64,000 bases of DNA from Sphingomonas sp. So64.6b (lineage in GTDB: Bacteria; Pseudomonadota; Alphaproteobacteria; Sphingomonadales; Sphingomonadaceae). Both the position numbers and the translations under genes were made by a program. The DNA lies in contig NZ_CP048817.1 in the NCBI RefSeq assembly GCF_014171475.1, positions 3,224,001 to 3,288,000 on the forward strand, read 5' to 3'. Below, piece after piece: positions 18,143 to 25,545 of this stretch (its first letter is position 1; every line of letters begins with the position of its first letter). The notes below the pieces were generated by a model. It was not told the origin of the DNA. It saw only the letters and a list, made by a program, of their open reading frames with translations, and did not search any database.

Positions 18143-19438
18143 ATGACCGACAGCCGCGCTCGCGCCACCTCGCTCGACTTCACCGACGAAACCCTCGCCA
18201 CGCTCGCCCTCCCCGGCGGCGCGCTGACCATCACGCGTGGCCTCGGTTCGGGTCTCGCGCGCCGCGCGGGCGATCCGCCGGGCACGATCTGGGCGATCGG
18301 CGACCGTGGCCCGAACCTCAAGGTCAAGCTCGCGCTCGAACGCTATCGCCTGACGCAGATGGCGCCCTATGCGAAGATCGAAGGCGCCAAGATCATGCCG
18401 CGTCCCGATATCGGACCGGCAATCTCCGAACTGCGCATCGAAGGCGACCGCGTCACCATCGTTCGCACGATCCCATTACGCGGTCACGGCGGCGCCACGC
18501 TGTCCGGCCTGCCCACCCCCGGCGGCGCGAACAGCGTCAGCGAACCGGCGATCGCGCTCGACGGCACGATCCTCGCACCCGACCCGTCGGGCGCGGACAC
18601 CGAGGGTATCGCCGCGGCGGCGGACGGCAGCTTCTGGATCGCAGAGGAATATGGCCCGTCGCTGTTCCACGTCGCGGCCGATGGCGGGGTCATCGCCCGC
18701 TGGGTGCCGAGCGGCAGCGAAAGCCTGTTCGCCGGCGCCGACTATCCGGTGCTCGGTGCGCTCCCCGCCATCGCCGCGCGCCGTCAGATCAACCGTGGCT
18801 TCGAGGCGCTCGCATTATCGGAAGACGGTGTCTGGCTCTACCTCGCCTTTCAGAGCCCGCTCGCCCATCCGGACGAGAAAGCGCACCGCAAGGCACGCCA
18901 TGTGCGCATCTGGAAACTGGACACGAAAACCGGCGCGGTCGCCGCGCAATATCTCTACCCGCTCGACGCGCCCAAAACCTTTCGCCGCGATGTGGCGCTG
19001 GGCAAGGTCGACAAGTCCGACATCAAGGTCAGCGAACTCGTCCTGCTTGGCCCGGACCGCCTGCTGACCCTCGAACGCGCCTCGGCCACGACCAAGCTTT
19101 ACGCCGTGCGGCTCGACGCGGCCCATGCGACCGCCCGCGAACAGCTCGACGACGCGACCCGGCCGACGATCGAACAGCTCAGTGCAGACGACCGGATCGG
19201 CGATCTCGCGCTGAAAAAGACGCTGATCCTCGACACCGACGATCTCCCCGAAGTTGATCCGGACCTTGAAGGACTGGTCGTGCTGTCGGCAAACACGCTG
19301 CTGCTGGTCAACGACAACGACTTCGGCACGGAGGGCGTGCGGACACGCTTCTGGCGAGTGGAACTGGCGAGCGATCTACCGATCGGCGTCCCTCTCCCAT
19401 CGGAAGAGGGAGGGAGGAGCGAAGCGACGGAAGGGTGA
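18143..19438 (+). CDS. Esterase-like activity of phytase family protein
   Basis: The 431-residue protein has the phytase-like beta-propeller signature: WAIGDRGPNLKV, DTEGIAAAADGSFWIAEEYGPSLFHV, NRGFEALALSEDG and DLEGLVVLSANTLLLVNDNDFG. Members of this family (Pfam phytase-like) act on phosphate or carboxylate esters but are poorly characterised. No signal peptide is visible with this start. The last residues (after LPIGVPLP) are encoded by the left arm of the palindromic repeat at 19390-19517, so the natural C-terminus may have been altered by that repeat. Confidence 0.82.
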   Translation: MTDSRARATSLDFTDETLATLALPGGALTITRGLGSGLARRAGDPPGTIWAIGDRGPNLKVKLALERYRLTQMAPYAKIEGAKIMPRPDIGPAISELRIEGDRVTIVRTIPLRGHGGATLSGLPTPGGANSVSEPAIALDGTILAPDPSGADTEGIAAAADGSFWIAEEYGPSLFHVAADGGVIARWVPSGSESLFAGADYPVLGALPAIAARRQINRGFEALALSEDGVWLYLAFQSPLAHPDEKAHRKARHVRIWKLDTKTGAVAAQYLYPLDAPKTFRRDVALGKVDKSDIKVSELVLLGPDRLLTLERASATTKLYAVRLDAAHATAREQLDDATRPTIEQLSADDRIGDLALKKTLILDTDDLPEVDPDLEGLVVLSANTLLLVNDNDFGTEGVRTRFWRVELASDLPIGVPLPSEEGGRSEATEG

Positions 19439-19517
19439 GGGTGACTCCATTCTTCGCCCTCGCCCTCACCCTCCCACTGCTTCGCAGCGGGCCCCTCCCT
19501 CTTCCATCGGGAGAGGG
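19390..19517. repeat. Palindromic intergenic repeat (CCCTCTCCC-type)
   Basis: Left arm CCCTCTCCCATCGG and right arm CCATCGGGAGAGGG, plus inner AGGGTGAGGG/CCCTCACCCT pairs, form a long imperfect inverted repeat of about 128 bp. It overlaps the 3' end of the esterase gene and lies between convergent genes, like REP-type elements. Confidence 0.75.
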
Positions 19518-19549
19518 TTTTGAGCGCTCAACCGTTTGCATGACGCCTC

Positions 19550-20845
19550 TCAAACCGACCAGGCCGCCAGGTCATCCTCTTGCCCGATCAGCGCAAGGCC
19601 ATGCGCGATCGAGGTGAGTTCGCCGCCCGACGCGATCGCCGCGTCGCCGAAGCGTTGTTCGAAGATCGCCCGGACGCGTGGTGTCAGCGATGTGCCGCCA
19701 GTCAGGAACACACGATCGATCTGCGCCGCCGTCACCCCGGCCACGGTCAGCGCGCGATCGACGGTCTGGTCGATCCGCGCGATATCCTCGGCGATCCAGG
19801 TCTCGAATTCGGTGCGGGTGACATCGGCCTCGATCGTCAGGCCCGCGCCGGCGAAGTGGAAATGCGCCCGATCGTCGTTCGACAGCGCACGCTTCAGCCG
19901 GCCGACCGCGTCGTACAGCGGATACCCCAGCTCCTGCTCGATCACCGCGATCATCCGGCCGATCGCCGCCGGGTCGGTCGCGTTGCGGCGCAACTGTTCG
20001 AGCTCGGCCATGGTCTTGCGGTTGCGCATCAGCGCCAGTCTCGACCAGTCGGCGAAATCGGCGAAGTAACCGCGCGGGATTTCCAGCAGTTTGTCGAACG
20101 ACTTGTACGTGCTGCCCTTACCCAGCATCGGCAGCACCAGCCGGTCGATGATGCGGTAATCGAAGCGGTCGCCGGCGATGCCGATACCGGCATGGCCAAG
20201 CGGTTCGCAGCGTCGCGCGGCGCCCGGTGCGGCGATGCGCACGACCGAGAAGTCGCTCGTGCCGCCGCCGAAATCGGCAACCAGAACGGTTGCCGGCTCG
20301 GTCAGCCGCGCCGCGAAGCTGTACGCCGCGCCGACCGGTTCATAGACATAATGGATTTCCGCGCCGATCCCTGCGAACATCAGATCGTAGCGCGTCCGCG
20401 CCAGTGCCGCGTCGGGCCGGCGGCCGGCATATTCGACCGGACGCCCGACCACCACGCGTGCCGGCGCGGCGTTCAGCCGCCCGCCGCTGCGCGCGCGCAT
20501 CTTGTCGAGGAACAGCCGGCCGAGATCCTCGAAGCGCAAGCGCCGTTCGAAAATCGAGGCATGTTCGAAACTGGCGCTCGCCGCGACCGATTTGAACGAC
20601 TGCACGAAGCGGCTGTCCTGCGGATATTCGAGATATTCGGCGATCGCCCATGGCCCCGCCTCCGACGCGATCCCGCCGCGCACCGCATCGTCGTGCCAGA
20701 AGCACAAGGCCGAGCGGAACACCGCGTCCCGGCCATCGGGCGCGTCGAACTCGATCAGCTCGGGCGGCACGCCGTCACGCCCAAGCGCGGCGACGCTGTT
20801 GGTCGTGCCGAAATCGAGCCCGAGCACGGGGCCTTTGGTCTGCAT
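19550..20845 (-). CDS. Hsp70-family (YegD-like) protein
   Basis: The 431-residue protein has an actin/Hsp70 nucleotide-binding fold. It contains LGLDFGTTNSVAAL (phosphate 1), VVVGRPVEY, VADFGGGTSDFSVV (phosphate 2) and VFLTGGTSLTPRVRAIF (adenosine loop). It ends after the ATPase domain and lacks an Hsp70 substrate-binding domain, as in YegD-type proteins. The ATG at 20843-20845 gives the typical family start; longer frames upstream read through a palindromic repeat. The cellular role is unknown; chaperone-like ATPase activity is inferred from the family. Confidence 0.88.
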   Translation of the reverse strand: MQTKGPVLGLDFGTTNSVAALGRDGVPPELIEFDAPDGRDAVFRSALCFWHDDAVRGGIASEAGPWAIAEYLEYPQDSRFVQSFKSVAASASFEHASIFERRLRFEDLGRLFLDKMRARSGGRLNAAPARVVVGRPVEYAGRRPDAALARTRYDLMFAGIGAEIHYVYEPVGAAYSFAARLTEPATVLVADFGGGTSDFSVVRIAAPGAARRCEPLGHAGIGIAGDRFDYRIIDRLVLPMLGKGSTYKSFDKLLEIPRGYFADFADWSRLALMRNRKTMAELEQLRRNATDPAAIGRMIAVIEQELGYPLYDAVGRLKRALSNDDRAHFHFAGAGLTIEADVTRTEFETWIAEDIARIDQTVDRALTVAGVTAAQIDRVFLTGGTSLTPRVRAIFEQRFGDAAIASGGELTSIAHGLALIGQEDDLAAWSV

Positions 20846-20935
20846 GACGATCTCTCTGGGTTTTTGCGCCGGACTTGGTGGGCCAGCGGGCCGGTGCCTT
20901 TGCGCCGGGTCGGCGCGAAGGGCAAGCCCCCGTTT

Positions 20936-21040
20936 GCTCCCCTCCCCGAAAGGGAGGGGCTGGGGGTGGGTCGGACCTTGGGATGACCGCTGTGCCCAAA
21001 ACCGACCCACCCCCAACCCCTCCCTTGCAGGGAGGGGAGC
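20936..21040. repeat. Nested palindromic repeat between two minus-strand genes
   Basis: Outer arms GCTCCCCTCCC and GGGAGGGGAGC pair, and GGGGGTGGGTCGG pairs with CCGACCCACCCCC further in. Each arm is itself a small hairpin (CCCTCCCCGAAAGGGAGGG and CCCCTCCCTTGCAGGGAGGGG). The element is about 105 bp long. Confidence 0.8.
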
Positions 21041-21051
21041 AGGTTAGCCCG

Positions 21052-21723
21052 CTATCCCGCCGCCCGATTGATATCCGCATTATCCAGCACGTGCTTGTCA
21101 AACCCGTCCCGTGCGACCGCGATCATTGCCCGCCCGACATTCTCGGTCGTGGTCACCGCGCCCGGCCAGCGGCGGCGCACCGGCCCGGCGACCCAGCCGG
21201 TCAAGGCATAGGCCGCCCGGTACCAGCCGGTCTTCGACACGATGCCGTGCAAGGGCTGGATAAACCCCGGCCGGAACATGAAACTCGCCTTGAACGGCAG
21301 CCGCGCCAGCGCCGCTTCGGTCCGGCCCTTGACCCGCGCCCACATCATCCGGCTTTGCTCGCTGGTGCCCGCGCCAGTGACATAGACGAAGGTCGCATCC
21401 GGATTGAGCGCCGCGACGCGCTCGGCGATGACCAAAGTGAGGTCATGGGTGATGTGGGTATAGTCCGCCTCGTTCATCCCCGCGACGGACACGCCGAGGC
21501 AGAAGAAGCAGGCGTCGCACTTGAGCAGGCTCTCGCGCACCGCGCCGATCGCGAACAGATCCTCGACCACCAGTTCGCGCAGCTTGTCGCCGCCGGCATC
21601 GCTGACCGCGCCAGTGATCGCGCGGCCGACCGTCATCACATCGGTGACGCCATCGTCGAGCAGACATTCGCGCAGCACGCCGCGCCCGACCATACCGGTC
21701 GCACCGAAGATCAGGACTTTCAT
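21052..21723 (-). CDS. NAD(P)-binding epimerase/reductase-like protein
   Basis: The 223-residue short-chain-type Rossmann protein begins MKVLIFGATGMVGRGVLRECL, a GxxGxxG dinucleotide motif. FVYVTGAGTSEQSRMMWARVKGRTE holds a Ser and Lys in roughly catalytic positions, but the Tyr of YxxxK is replaced in the region MWARVK. It belongs to the atypical SDR group related to TMEM/HTATIP2-like proteins. The substrate is unknown. The ATG at 21721-21723 immediately precedes the Rossmann motif. Confidence 0.8.
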   Translation of the reverse strand: MKVLIFGATGMVGRGVLRECLLDDGVTDVMTVGRAITGAVSDAGGDKLRELVVEDLFAIGAVRESLLKCDACFFCLGVSVAGMNEADYTHITHDLTLVIAERVAALNPDATFVYVTGAGTSEQSRMMWARVKGRTEAALARLPFKASFMFRPGFIQPLHGIVSKTGWYRAAYALTGWVAGPVRRRWPGAVTTTENVGRAMIAVARDGFDKHVLDNADINRAAG

Positions 21724-21822
21724 GGGTCTGCGACTAGCAGCCCCGCGCGGCCCGTGAAAGCGCCGAGCGCCCATGGCGGCGGAGGCCCCCGCTTCCTATC
21801 TCCAGCATCAAGGAGATCATCC

Positions 21823-22215
21823 ATGTCCGACCAGACCAGTGCCGACAGACCGATCAGGATTCCGGGGCCCGACCACCCGATCACGATCACGGCCGATCCG
21901 TCGCATGTGCGCGTGATCGTCGCCGGCAAGACCATCGCCGACACCCGTAATGCGCTGACCCTGCAAGAGGCGTCCTATCCGCCGGTCCATTACATCCCGC
22001 GCGCCGATCTCGACATGGCGCTGGTCGAACGCACCAGCCATTCGAGCCATTGCCCGTACAAGGGCGAGGCGAGCTATTTCAGCATTCCGGCGGGCGGCGA
22101 GCGGTCGGTCAATGCGATCTGGAGCTATGAAACGCCCAATGACGCGGTGGCGCAGATCAGGGATCATGTCGCTTTCTATCCCGACCGGGTCGACGAAATC
22201 GTCATCGAGCCCTGA
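21823..22215 (+). CDS. DUF427 family protein
   Basis: The 130-residue protein has the DUF427 core: RVIVAGKTIADTRNALTLQEASYPPVHYIPRADL, then THCPYKG-like SHCPYKGEASYFSI and AIWSYETP. Family members are small beta-rich proteins of unknown function. The ATG follows AAGGAGATCATCC, a good ribosome site. It is divergent from the epimerase-like gene. Confidence 0.88.
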   Translation: MSDQTSADRPIRIPGPDHPITITADPSHVRVIVAGKTIADTRNALTLQEASYPPVHYIPRADLDMALVERTSHSSHCPYKGEASYFSIPAGGERSVNAIWSYETPNDAVAQIRDHVAFYPDRVDEIVIEP

Positions 22216-22354
22216 CTCGGTATTACAGGCAAATTGAACGCAATCATATCTTTGCAAACCCACCGGATCTTTGACCGCATTCGCCCCACTTGCCGCCGTT
22301 CCCCACGCAGTTACAAAGGCAGACTCAGATCTTTACCCGGAGCATCGTATTTCA

Positions 22355-22606
22355 ATGGCTGGAAGCGACGAAGAAATAGCCCGGCGCGCATTGCAATTGC
22401 AGAATGACGGACGAGAATACTCAATTTTCGAGCTTCATGGTTACGCTGAATGGTCGTCGCGGAAAATTCATCAAGGTGAAAGTCCCGCGACTATGGCGCA
22501 TCTGGAATCGATAGGCTTGTTTATGCGTCTAGAGGAAGCAACTGCTGCGGACGAAAGCCTGTTCGAAGAGATGCTCGATGAATTGAAATTTTCTTTAGGG
22601 TCATGA
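22355..22606 (+). CDS. Hypothetical small protein
   Basis: The 83-residue acidic, probably helical protein contains SDEEIARRALQLQNDG...DESLFEEMLDELKF. The ATG at 22355 follows GGAG at a rather long distance; the frame stays open to 22271, so a start there is possible. Codon use is less GC-rich than its neighbours. No family is recognised. Confidence 0.5.
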   Translation: MAGSDEEIARRALQLQNDGREYSIFELHGYAEWSSRKIHQGESPATMAHLESIGLFMRLEEATAADESLFEEMLDELKFSLGS

Positions 22607-22703
22607 TCGAAGCCACAGATGAAAGGTCACCCATGCTCGAATGACCGGCGTTAGCGGTCATTCGCGGGCGGTGTTTGTGAACTACGTAATCGGTAAATTG
22701 AAA

Positions 22704-22729
22704 GGGGCCGTATCTCGCGATACGGCCCC
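22704..22729 (-). terminator. Rho-independent terminator of the metallothionein-like gene
   Basis: GGGGCCGTATC-TCGC-GATACGGCCCC is a perfect 11-bp stem with a 4-nt loop. On the minus strand it is followed by TTTC and lies 7 bases beyond the stop of the small cysteine-rich gene. Confidence 0.9.
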
Positions 22730-22736
22730 AATCGTG

Positions 22737-22832
22737 TCAGCAGCTGCAGGTCTTGCAAGTGCAGGGCTGGCAACGGCAGCCTTCCGACTTTTGCGGAACG
22801 GCGGCCGGCTTGTTTTCGACTTTCTGCGACAT
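22737..22832 (-). CDS. Metallothionein-like cysteine-rich peptide (31 aa)
   Basis: The minus-strand frame encodes 31 residues. The first 18 are polar and lysine/proline-containing (MSQKVENKPAAVPQKSEG), and the last 13 are CRCQPCTCKTCSC, six cysteines in CxC and CxxC spacing with no other metal ligands. That density and spacing are typical of Cu(I)- or Cd/Zn-binding metallothioneins. The ATG follows AAGGAG seven bases upstream, a mer-type regulated promoter lies at 22887-22917 and a strong terminator follows, so it is a complete transcription unit. It is divergent from a MerR-family regulator with a CueR-like metal site. Sequestration of copper or a similar soft metal in the cytoplasm is inferred. 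Confidence 0.85.
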   Translation of the reverse strand: MSQKVENKPAAVPQKSEGCRCQPCTCKTCSC

Positions 22833-22886
22833 GTTCGACTCCTTCTTCTGGTTCGCCCCAAGCATCTTGTCCTTGGGTGACAGAGC

Positions 22887-22917
22887 TTCTAGCATCCGTA
22901 CCATAGTACGGAGTCAA
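22887..22917 (-). promoter_or_regulatory. MerR-type promoter/operator for the metallothionein-like gene
   Basis: On the minus strand, TTGACT (-35) and CTAGAA (-10) are separated by a 19-bp spacer. The spacer holds the perfect dyad CCGTAC-TATG-GTACGG (22896-22911). An over-long spacer with a centred dyad is the hallmark of MerR-family activation, and the CCGTAC/GTACGG half-sites equal those of the Tn21/Tn501 mer operator. Confidence 0.88.
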
Positions 22918-22925
22918 CAGGTAAA

Positions 22926-23324
22926 ATGCTGACCATTTCAGGCCTGGCCAAAAGCGCCGATGTCGGTGTGGAAACGATACGCTTCTATCAACGCAAGGGG
23001 TTGCTCGGCGTGCCCGACGCGGGGCGTGCCGATGCGGGGGGCAAGGTGCGGCGCTATGACGCGGACGATGTCCGCCGGCTGCACTTCATCCGCCGTGCGC
23101 AGACCGCCGGTTTCACGCTGGAGGAAATCGCCCGGTTGCTCGCGCTCGACAGCACCGAAGATCGCGCCGAGGCGCATGCGCTGGCGACGGCACGGCTCGA
23201 GGCGCTCGATGAGCAGATCGCGAAGCTGACCCGTGCGCGCGTTGCGCTCGTCTCGCTGACCGGCGCCTGCGAGGCGGGCAAGACTGGCCCCTGCCCGATC
23301 ATCGAGGCGTTCGAGGCCGCATGA
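22926..23324 (+). CDS. MerR-family metal-responsive regulator (CueR-like)
   Basis: The 132-residue regulator has the MerR winged helix (TISGLAKSADVGVETIRFYQRKGLL), a dimerisation helix and a C-terminal metal loop CEAGKTGPCPIIEAF. Two cysteines eight residues apart followed by PIIE match CueR (Cys112/Cys120), the sensor of Cu(I), Ag(I) and Au(I). The third cysteine used by MerR and ZntR in the dimerisation helix is absent. It is divergent from the cysteine-rich peptide gene across a shared operator, which it presumably activates. Its stop overlaps the downstream GST start by 4 nt. Confidence 0.9.
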   Translation: MLTISGLAKSADVGVETIRFYQRKGLLGVPDAGRADAGGKVRRYDADDVRRLHFIRRAQTAGFTLEEIARLLALDSTEDRAEAHALATARLEALDEQIAKLTRARVALVSLTGACEAGKTGPCPIIEAFEAA

Positions 23325-23905
23325 CCCTGCCCATCCTCTACAGTTTCCGCCGCTGCCCCTATGCGATGCGCGCACGCATGGCGGTGCTGGTCAGCGGCAT
23401 GGCGTTCGACCTGCACGAGGTGAGCTTGCGCGACAAACCGGCGGCGATGCTCGCCGCGTCACCCAAGGGCACGGTGCCGGTGCTGGTCCTGCCCGACGGC
23501 CGGGTGATCGACGAGAGCCTCGACATCATGCGCCATGCGCTGGGCGAGCATGATCCGGAGCAATGGCTGGACGGCGACGACACCGCGCTGATCGCGGCCA
23601 ATGACGGTCCGTTCAAACATCATCTCGATCGTTACAAATATGCCGACCGTCATGGCGCCGACGCGATCGAGCATCGCGCGGCGGGGCTGGCGTTGCTCGG
23701 CGTGCTGGAGGAGCGGCTGGCGATCACCGTCAATCTGTGCGGCGAGAACCGCGCGCTGACCGACATCGCGCTGATGCCGTTCGTGCGCCAGTTCGCGGCG
23801 GTCGATCGCGACTGGTTCGATGCGCAAGCCTTGCCCGGCGTGCAGGCATGGCTGGCGCGGCATATCGCATCGGACCTGTTCGTCAGGGCGATGGCGCGGC
23901 ACTGA
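23321..23905 (+). CDS. Glutathione S-transferase family protein
   Basis: The 194-residue protein has a thioredoxin-fold N-domain with the redox-like motif RRCPYAMRARMAV near residues 10-22. The glutathione-binding cis-Pro segment KGTVPVLVLPDGRVIDESLDIMRH follows, and then an all-helical C-domain. The Cys-Pro-Tyr-Ala motif resembles glutaredoxin-2-like and omega-type GSTs, which act as thiol transferases. It overlaps the MerR gene by 4 nt, so it may support glutathione-based metal or oxidative stress defence. Confidence 0.87.
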   Translation: MTLPILYSFRRCPYAMRARMAVLVSGMAFDLHEVSLRDKPAAMLAASPKGTVPVLVLPDGRVIDESLDIMRHALGEHDPEQWLDGDDTALIAANDGPFKHHLDRYKYADRHGADAIEHRAAGLALLGVLEERLAITVNLCGENRALTDIALMPFVRQFAAVDRDWFDAQALPGVQAWLARHIASDLFVRAMARH

Positions 23906-23953
23906 CTCCTTTTCTCCCGGGTCTGCCTCCGTCCTAAAATATTCACCTCACCG

Positions 23954-24970
23954 TCACAGTTCGAACAGCCCAAGCGCGGCATGCAGCTCCGCTTTGGTCG
24001 CCTCGGTCAACACTTGAGCCCTGGCGGTGCCGGAACGCAGGACGTCGCGCACGAAATCGGGATCGCGCGCCAAGGCGGCGCGCCGTTCGCGGATCGGCCC
24101 GACCAGAGACTTCAACACGGTTTCAAGGCGGCGCTTGACCGTCTGATCGCCGAGCCCGCCGCGCCGGTAATGCGCCTTCAGGTCCGCCACCGCAGCGCGC
24201 TCATCGTCGAACGCGTCGAGATAGGTGAACACGACATTACCCTCGACCCGGCCCGGATCGGACACACGCAGATGATCGGGGTCGGTGTACATGCGCCGCA
24301 CCGCGTCCTCGATCGCCGCGTCGCTCGACGACAGGGCGATCGCATTGCCCTGCGATTTGCTCATCTTGGCCTTGCCGTCGACGCCGGGAAGCCGCCCGAC
24401 ATCGGGGATGAGCGCGCGCGCCTCGGGCAACAGGTCGTGCCCGATCTGGCGGTTGATGCGCCGGACGATCTCGTTGGTCTGTTCGATCATCGGCGCCTGA
24501 TCATCGCCGACCGGCACCAGGGTCGCCTTGAACGCGGTGATGTCGGCCGCCTGAGCGGCGGGATAGCAGAGGAAACCCGCCGGAATATCGCGGTCGAAGC
24601 CGCGCGACCGGATCTCGTCCCTGACCGTCGGGTTGCGTTCGAGCCGGGCCAGAGTGACGAAGTTCAGATAGATCATGGTCAGTTCGGCCAACGCCGGCAA
24701 AGCGGACTGCACGCAGATGGTGGACAGATCCGGATCGATCCCGGCCGCGAGATAGTCCAGCGCGACTTCCATCACGTTGCGCGCCACCTTGCCCGGGTCA
24801 CCGGCATTGTCGGTCAGCGCCTGGGTGTCGGCGAGCAGCAGATATTGCTGGTGCCGGTGCTGCAGGGCGACGCGGTTGCGCAACGACCCGGCATAATGGC
24901 CGAGATGCAGCGGACCGGTCGTGCGGTCGCCGGTCAGGATGACGGCGGGAGGGTTGACTTGGGAGGACAT
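23954..24970 (-). CDS. trpS: Auxiliary-type tryptophanyl-tRNA synthetase
   Basis: The 338-residue class I synthetase has HLGH (residues 22-25) in place of HIGH and an intact KMSKS in GKAKMSKSQGN. It charges tRNA-Trp. The N-terminal sequence (ILTGDRTTGPLHLGHYAGSLRNRV) and body (FDRDIPAGFLCYPAAQAADITAFKATLVPVGDDQAPMIEQTNEIVRRIN) look like the second TrpRS type found in some actinobacteria and Deinococcus rather than the usual proteobacterial enzyme. In LLADTQALTD, Gln50 occupies the place of the His that contacts tryptophan and indolmycin in Bacillus TrpRS. It is preceded by a Trp-Trp leader peptide at 25078-25128. Confidence 0.9.
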   Translation of the reverse strand: MSSQVNPPAVILTGDRTTGPLHLGHYAGSLRNRVALQHRHQQYLLLADTQALTDNAGDPGKVARNVMEVALDYLAAGIDPDLSTICVQSALPALAELTMIYLNFVTLARLERNPTVRDEIRSRGFDRDIPAGFLCYPAAQAADITAFKATLVPVGDDQAPMIEQTNEIVRRINRQIGHDLLPEARALIPDVGRLPGVDGKAKMSKSQGNAIALSSSDAAIEDAVRRMYTDPDHLRVSDPGRVEGNVVFTYLDAFDDERAAVADLKAHYRRGGLGDQTVKRRLETVLKSLVGPIRERRAALARDPDFVRDVLRSGTARAQVLTEATKAELHAALGLFEL

Positions 24971-25077
24971 TGGCTTTGCTCTTTCGGATAAGAGCCACCG
25001 CCACGGTCGGATGAAGTTCGTTCAAATGTCCCGGCCGCTGTGCGGCGGCTCGAGTCATGGGGGATGACGGGCCGCGC
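24971..25077 (-). promoter_or_regulatory. trpS leader region with alternative hairpins (attenuator candidate)
   Basis: Reading the minus strand after the leader peptide, GCGGC just past the stop (about 25077-25072) and GCGGC at 25038-25034 can each pair with the same GCCGC at 25046-25042. Only one of the two pairings can form. A GTCAT-CCCCC-ATGAC hairpin lies between them, and GCTCTT-ATCCGA-AAGAGC just ahead of the trpS start could mask its ribosome site. There is no long U tract, so control may be Rho-dependent or translational. Confidence 0.55.
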
Positions 25078-25128
25078 TTAGAAGGCGGGCCACCAGCAGG
25101 TTGCGACAATGATGTGCCGGTTCGTCAT
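25078..25128 (-). CDS. trpS leader peptide with tandem Trp codons
   Basis: A 16-residue frame, MTNRHIIVATCWWPAF, starts at an ATG preceded by AGGAGG at good distance and stops with TAA 107 bases before the trpS start. Two consecutive UGG codons near its end are the hallmark of ribosome-mediated attenuation by tryptophan or charged tRNA-Trp. Ribosome stalling at these codons would change which downstream hairpin forms. The gene it precedes encodes tryptophanyl-tRNA synthetase, which fits. Confidence 0.8.
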   Translation of the reverse strand: MTNRHIIVATCWWPAF

Positions 25129-25183
25129 GCTCGGCCTCCTATGCCCACGCGCCGCACAAGACAAGCATGGCGGCGCGGACTTT

Positions 25184-25414
25184 TCAGGCATTCACCTCGT
25201 CATACAGCGCGACCAGCCGGTCGACCTCAGCCACTACCGCCTGCTGCTCGCTCAGCCAGCGATCGGTCGCATCGGTGGTCGGCTCGCCCTTGCGCCCGTC
25301 ATGGAAGGTCGCGCCATTTTCGATCAGCCAGATCATGTCGCGCGCACGGGTACGCTGCAGCCGCAAATGGGTCATCCATTGTTCGATGATGCCGGATGGT
25401 ATCGTCCTGTCCAT
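25184..25414 (-). CDS. Hypothetical small protein
   Basis: The 76-residue soluble protein starts MDRTIPSGIIEQWMTHLRLQRTRARDMIWLIENG and ends with a predicted helix (AVVAEVDRLVALYDEVNA). The ATG at 25412-25414 follows GGGAG eight bases upstream. No family is recognised. It lies upstream of, and in the same direction as, the trpS leader, so it could be co-transcribed with it. Confidence 0.65.
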   Translation of the reverse strand: MDRTIPSGIIEQWMTHLRLQRTRARDMIWLIENGATFHDGRKGEPTTDATDRWLSEQQAVVAEVDRLVALYDEVNA

Positions 25415-25545
25415 TTTGCTCTCCCTGTTCTTCAACTCATATAGGAAGCTTAGGGTCCGGTTACGCGGCCAGTGGACAAAGGGCAGGATCGCGGCGACAT
25501 TCGGGCCGTGCCCGCAACCGTCCGGGCCATATCGGAGGCCGTGCC

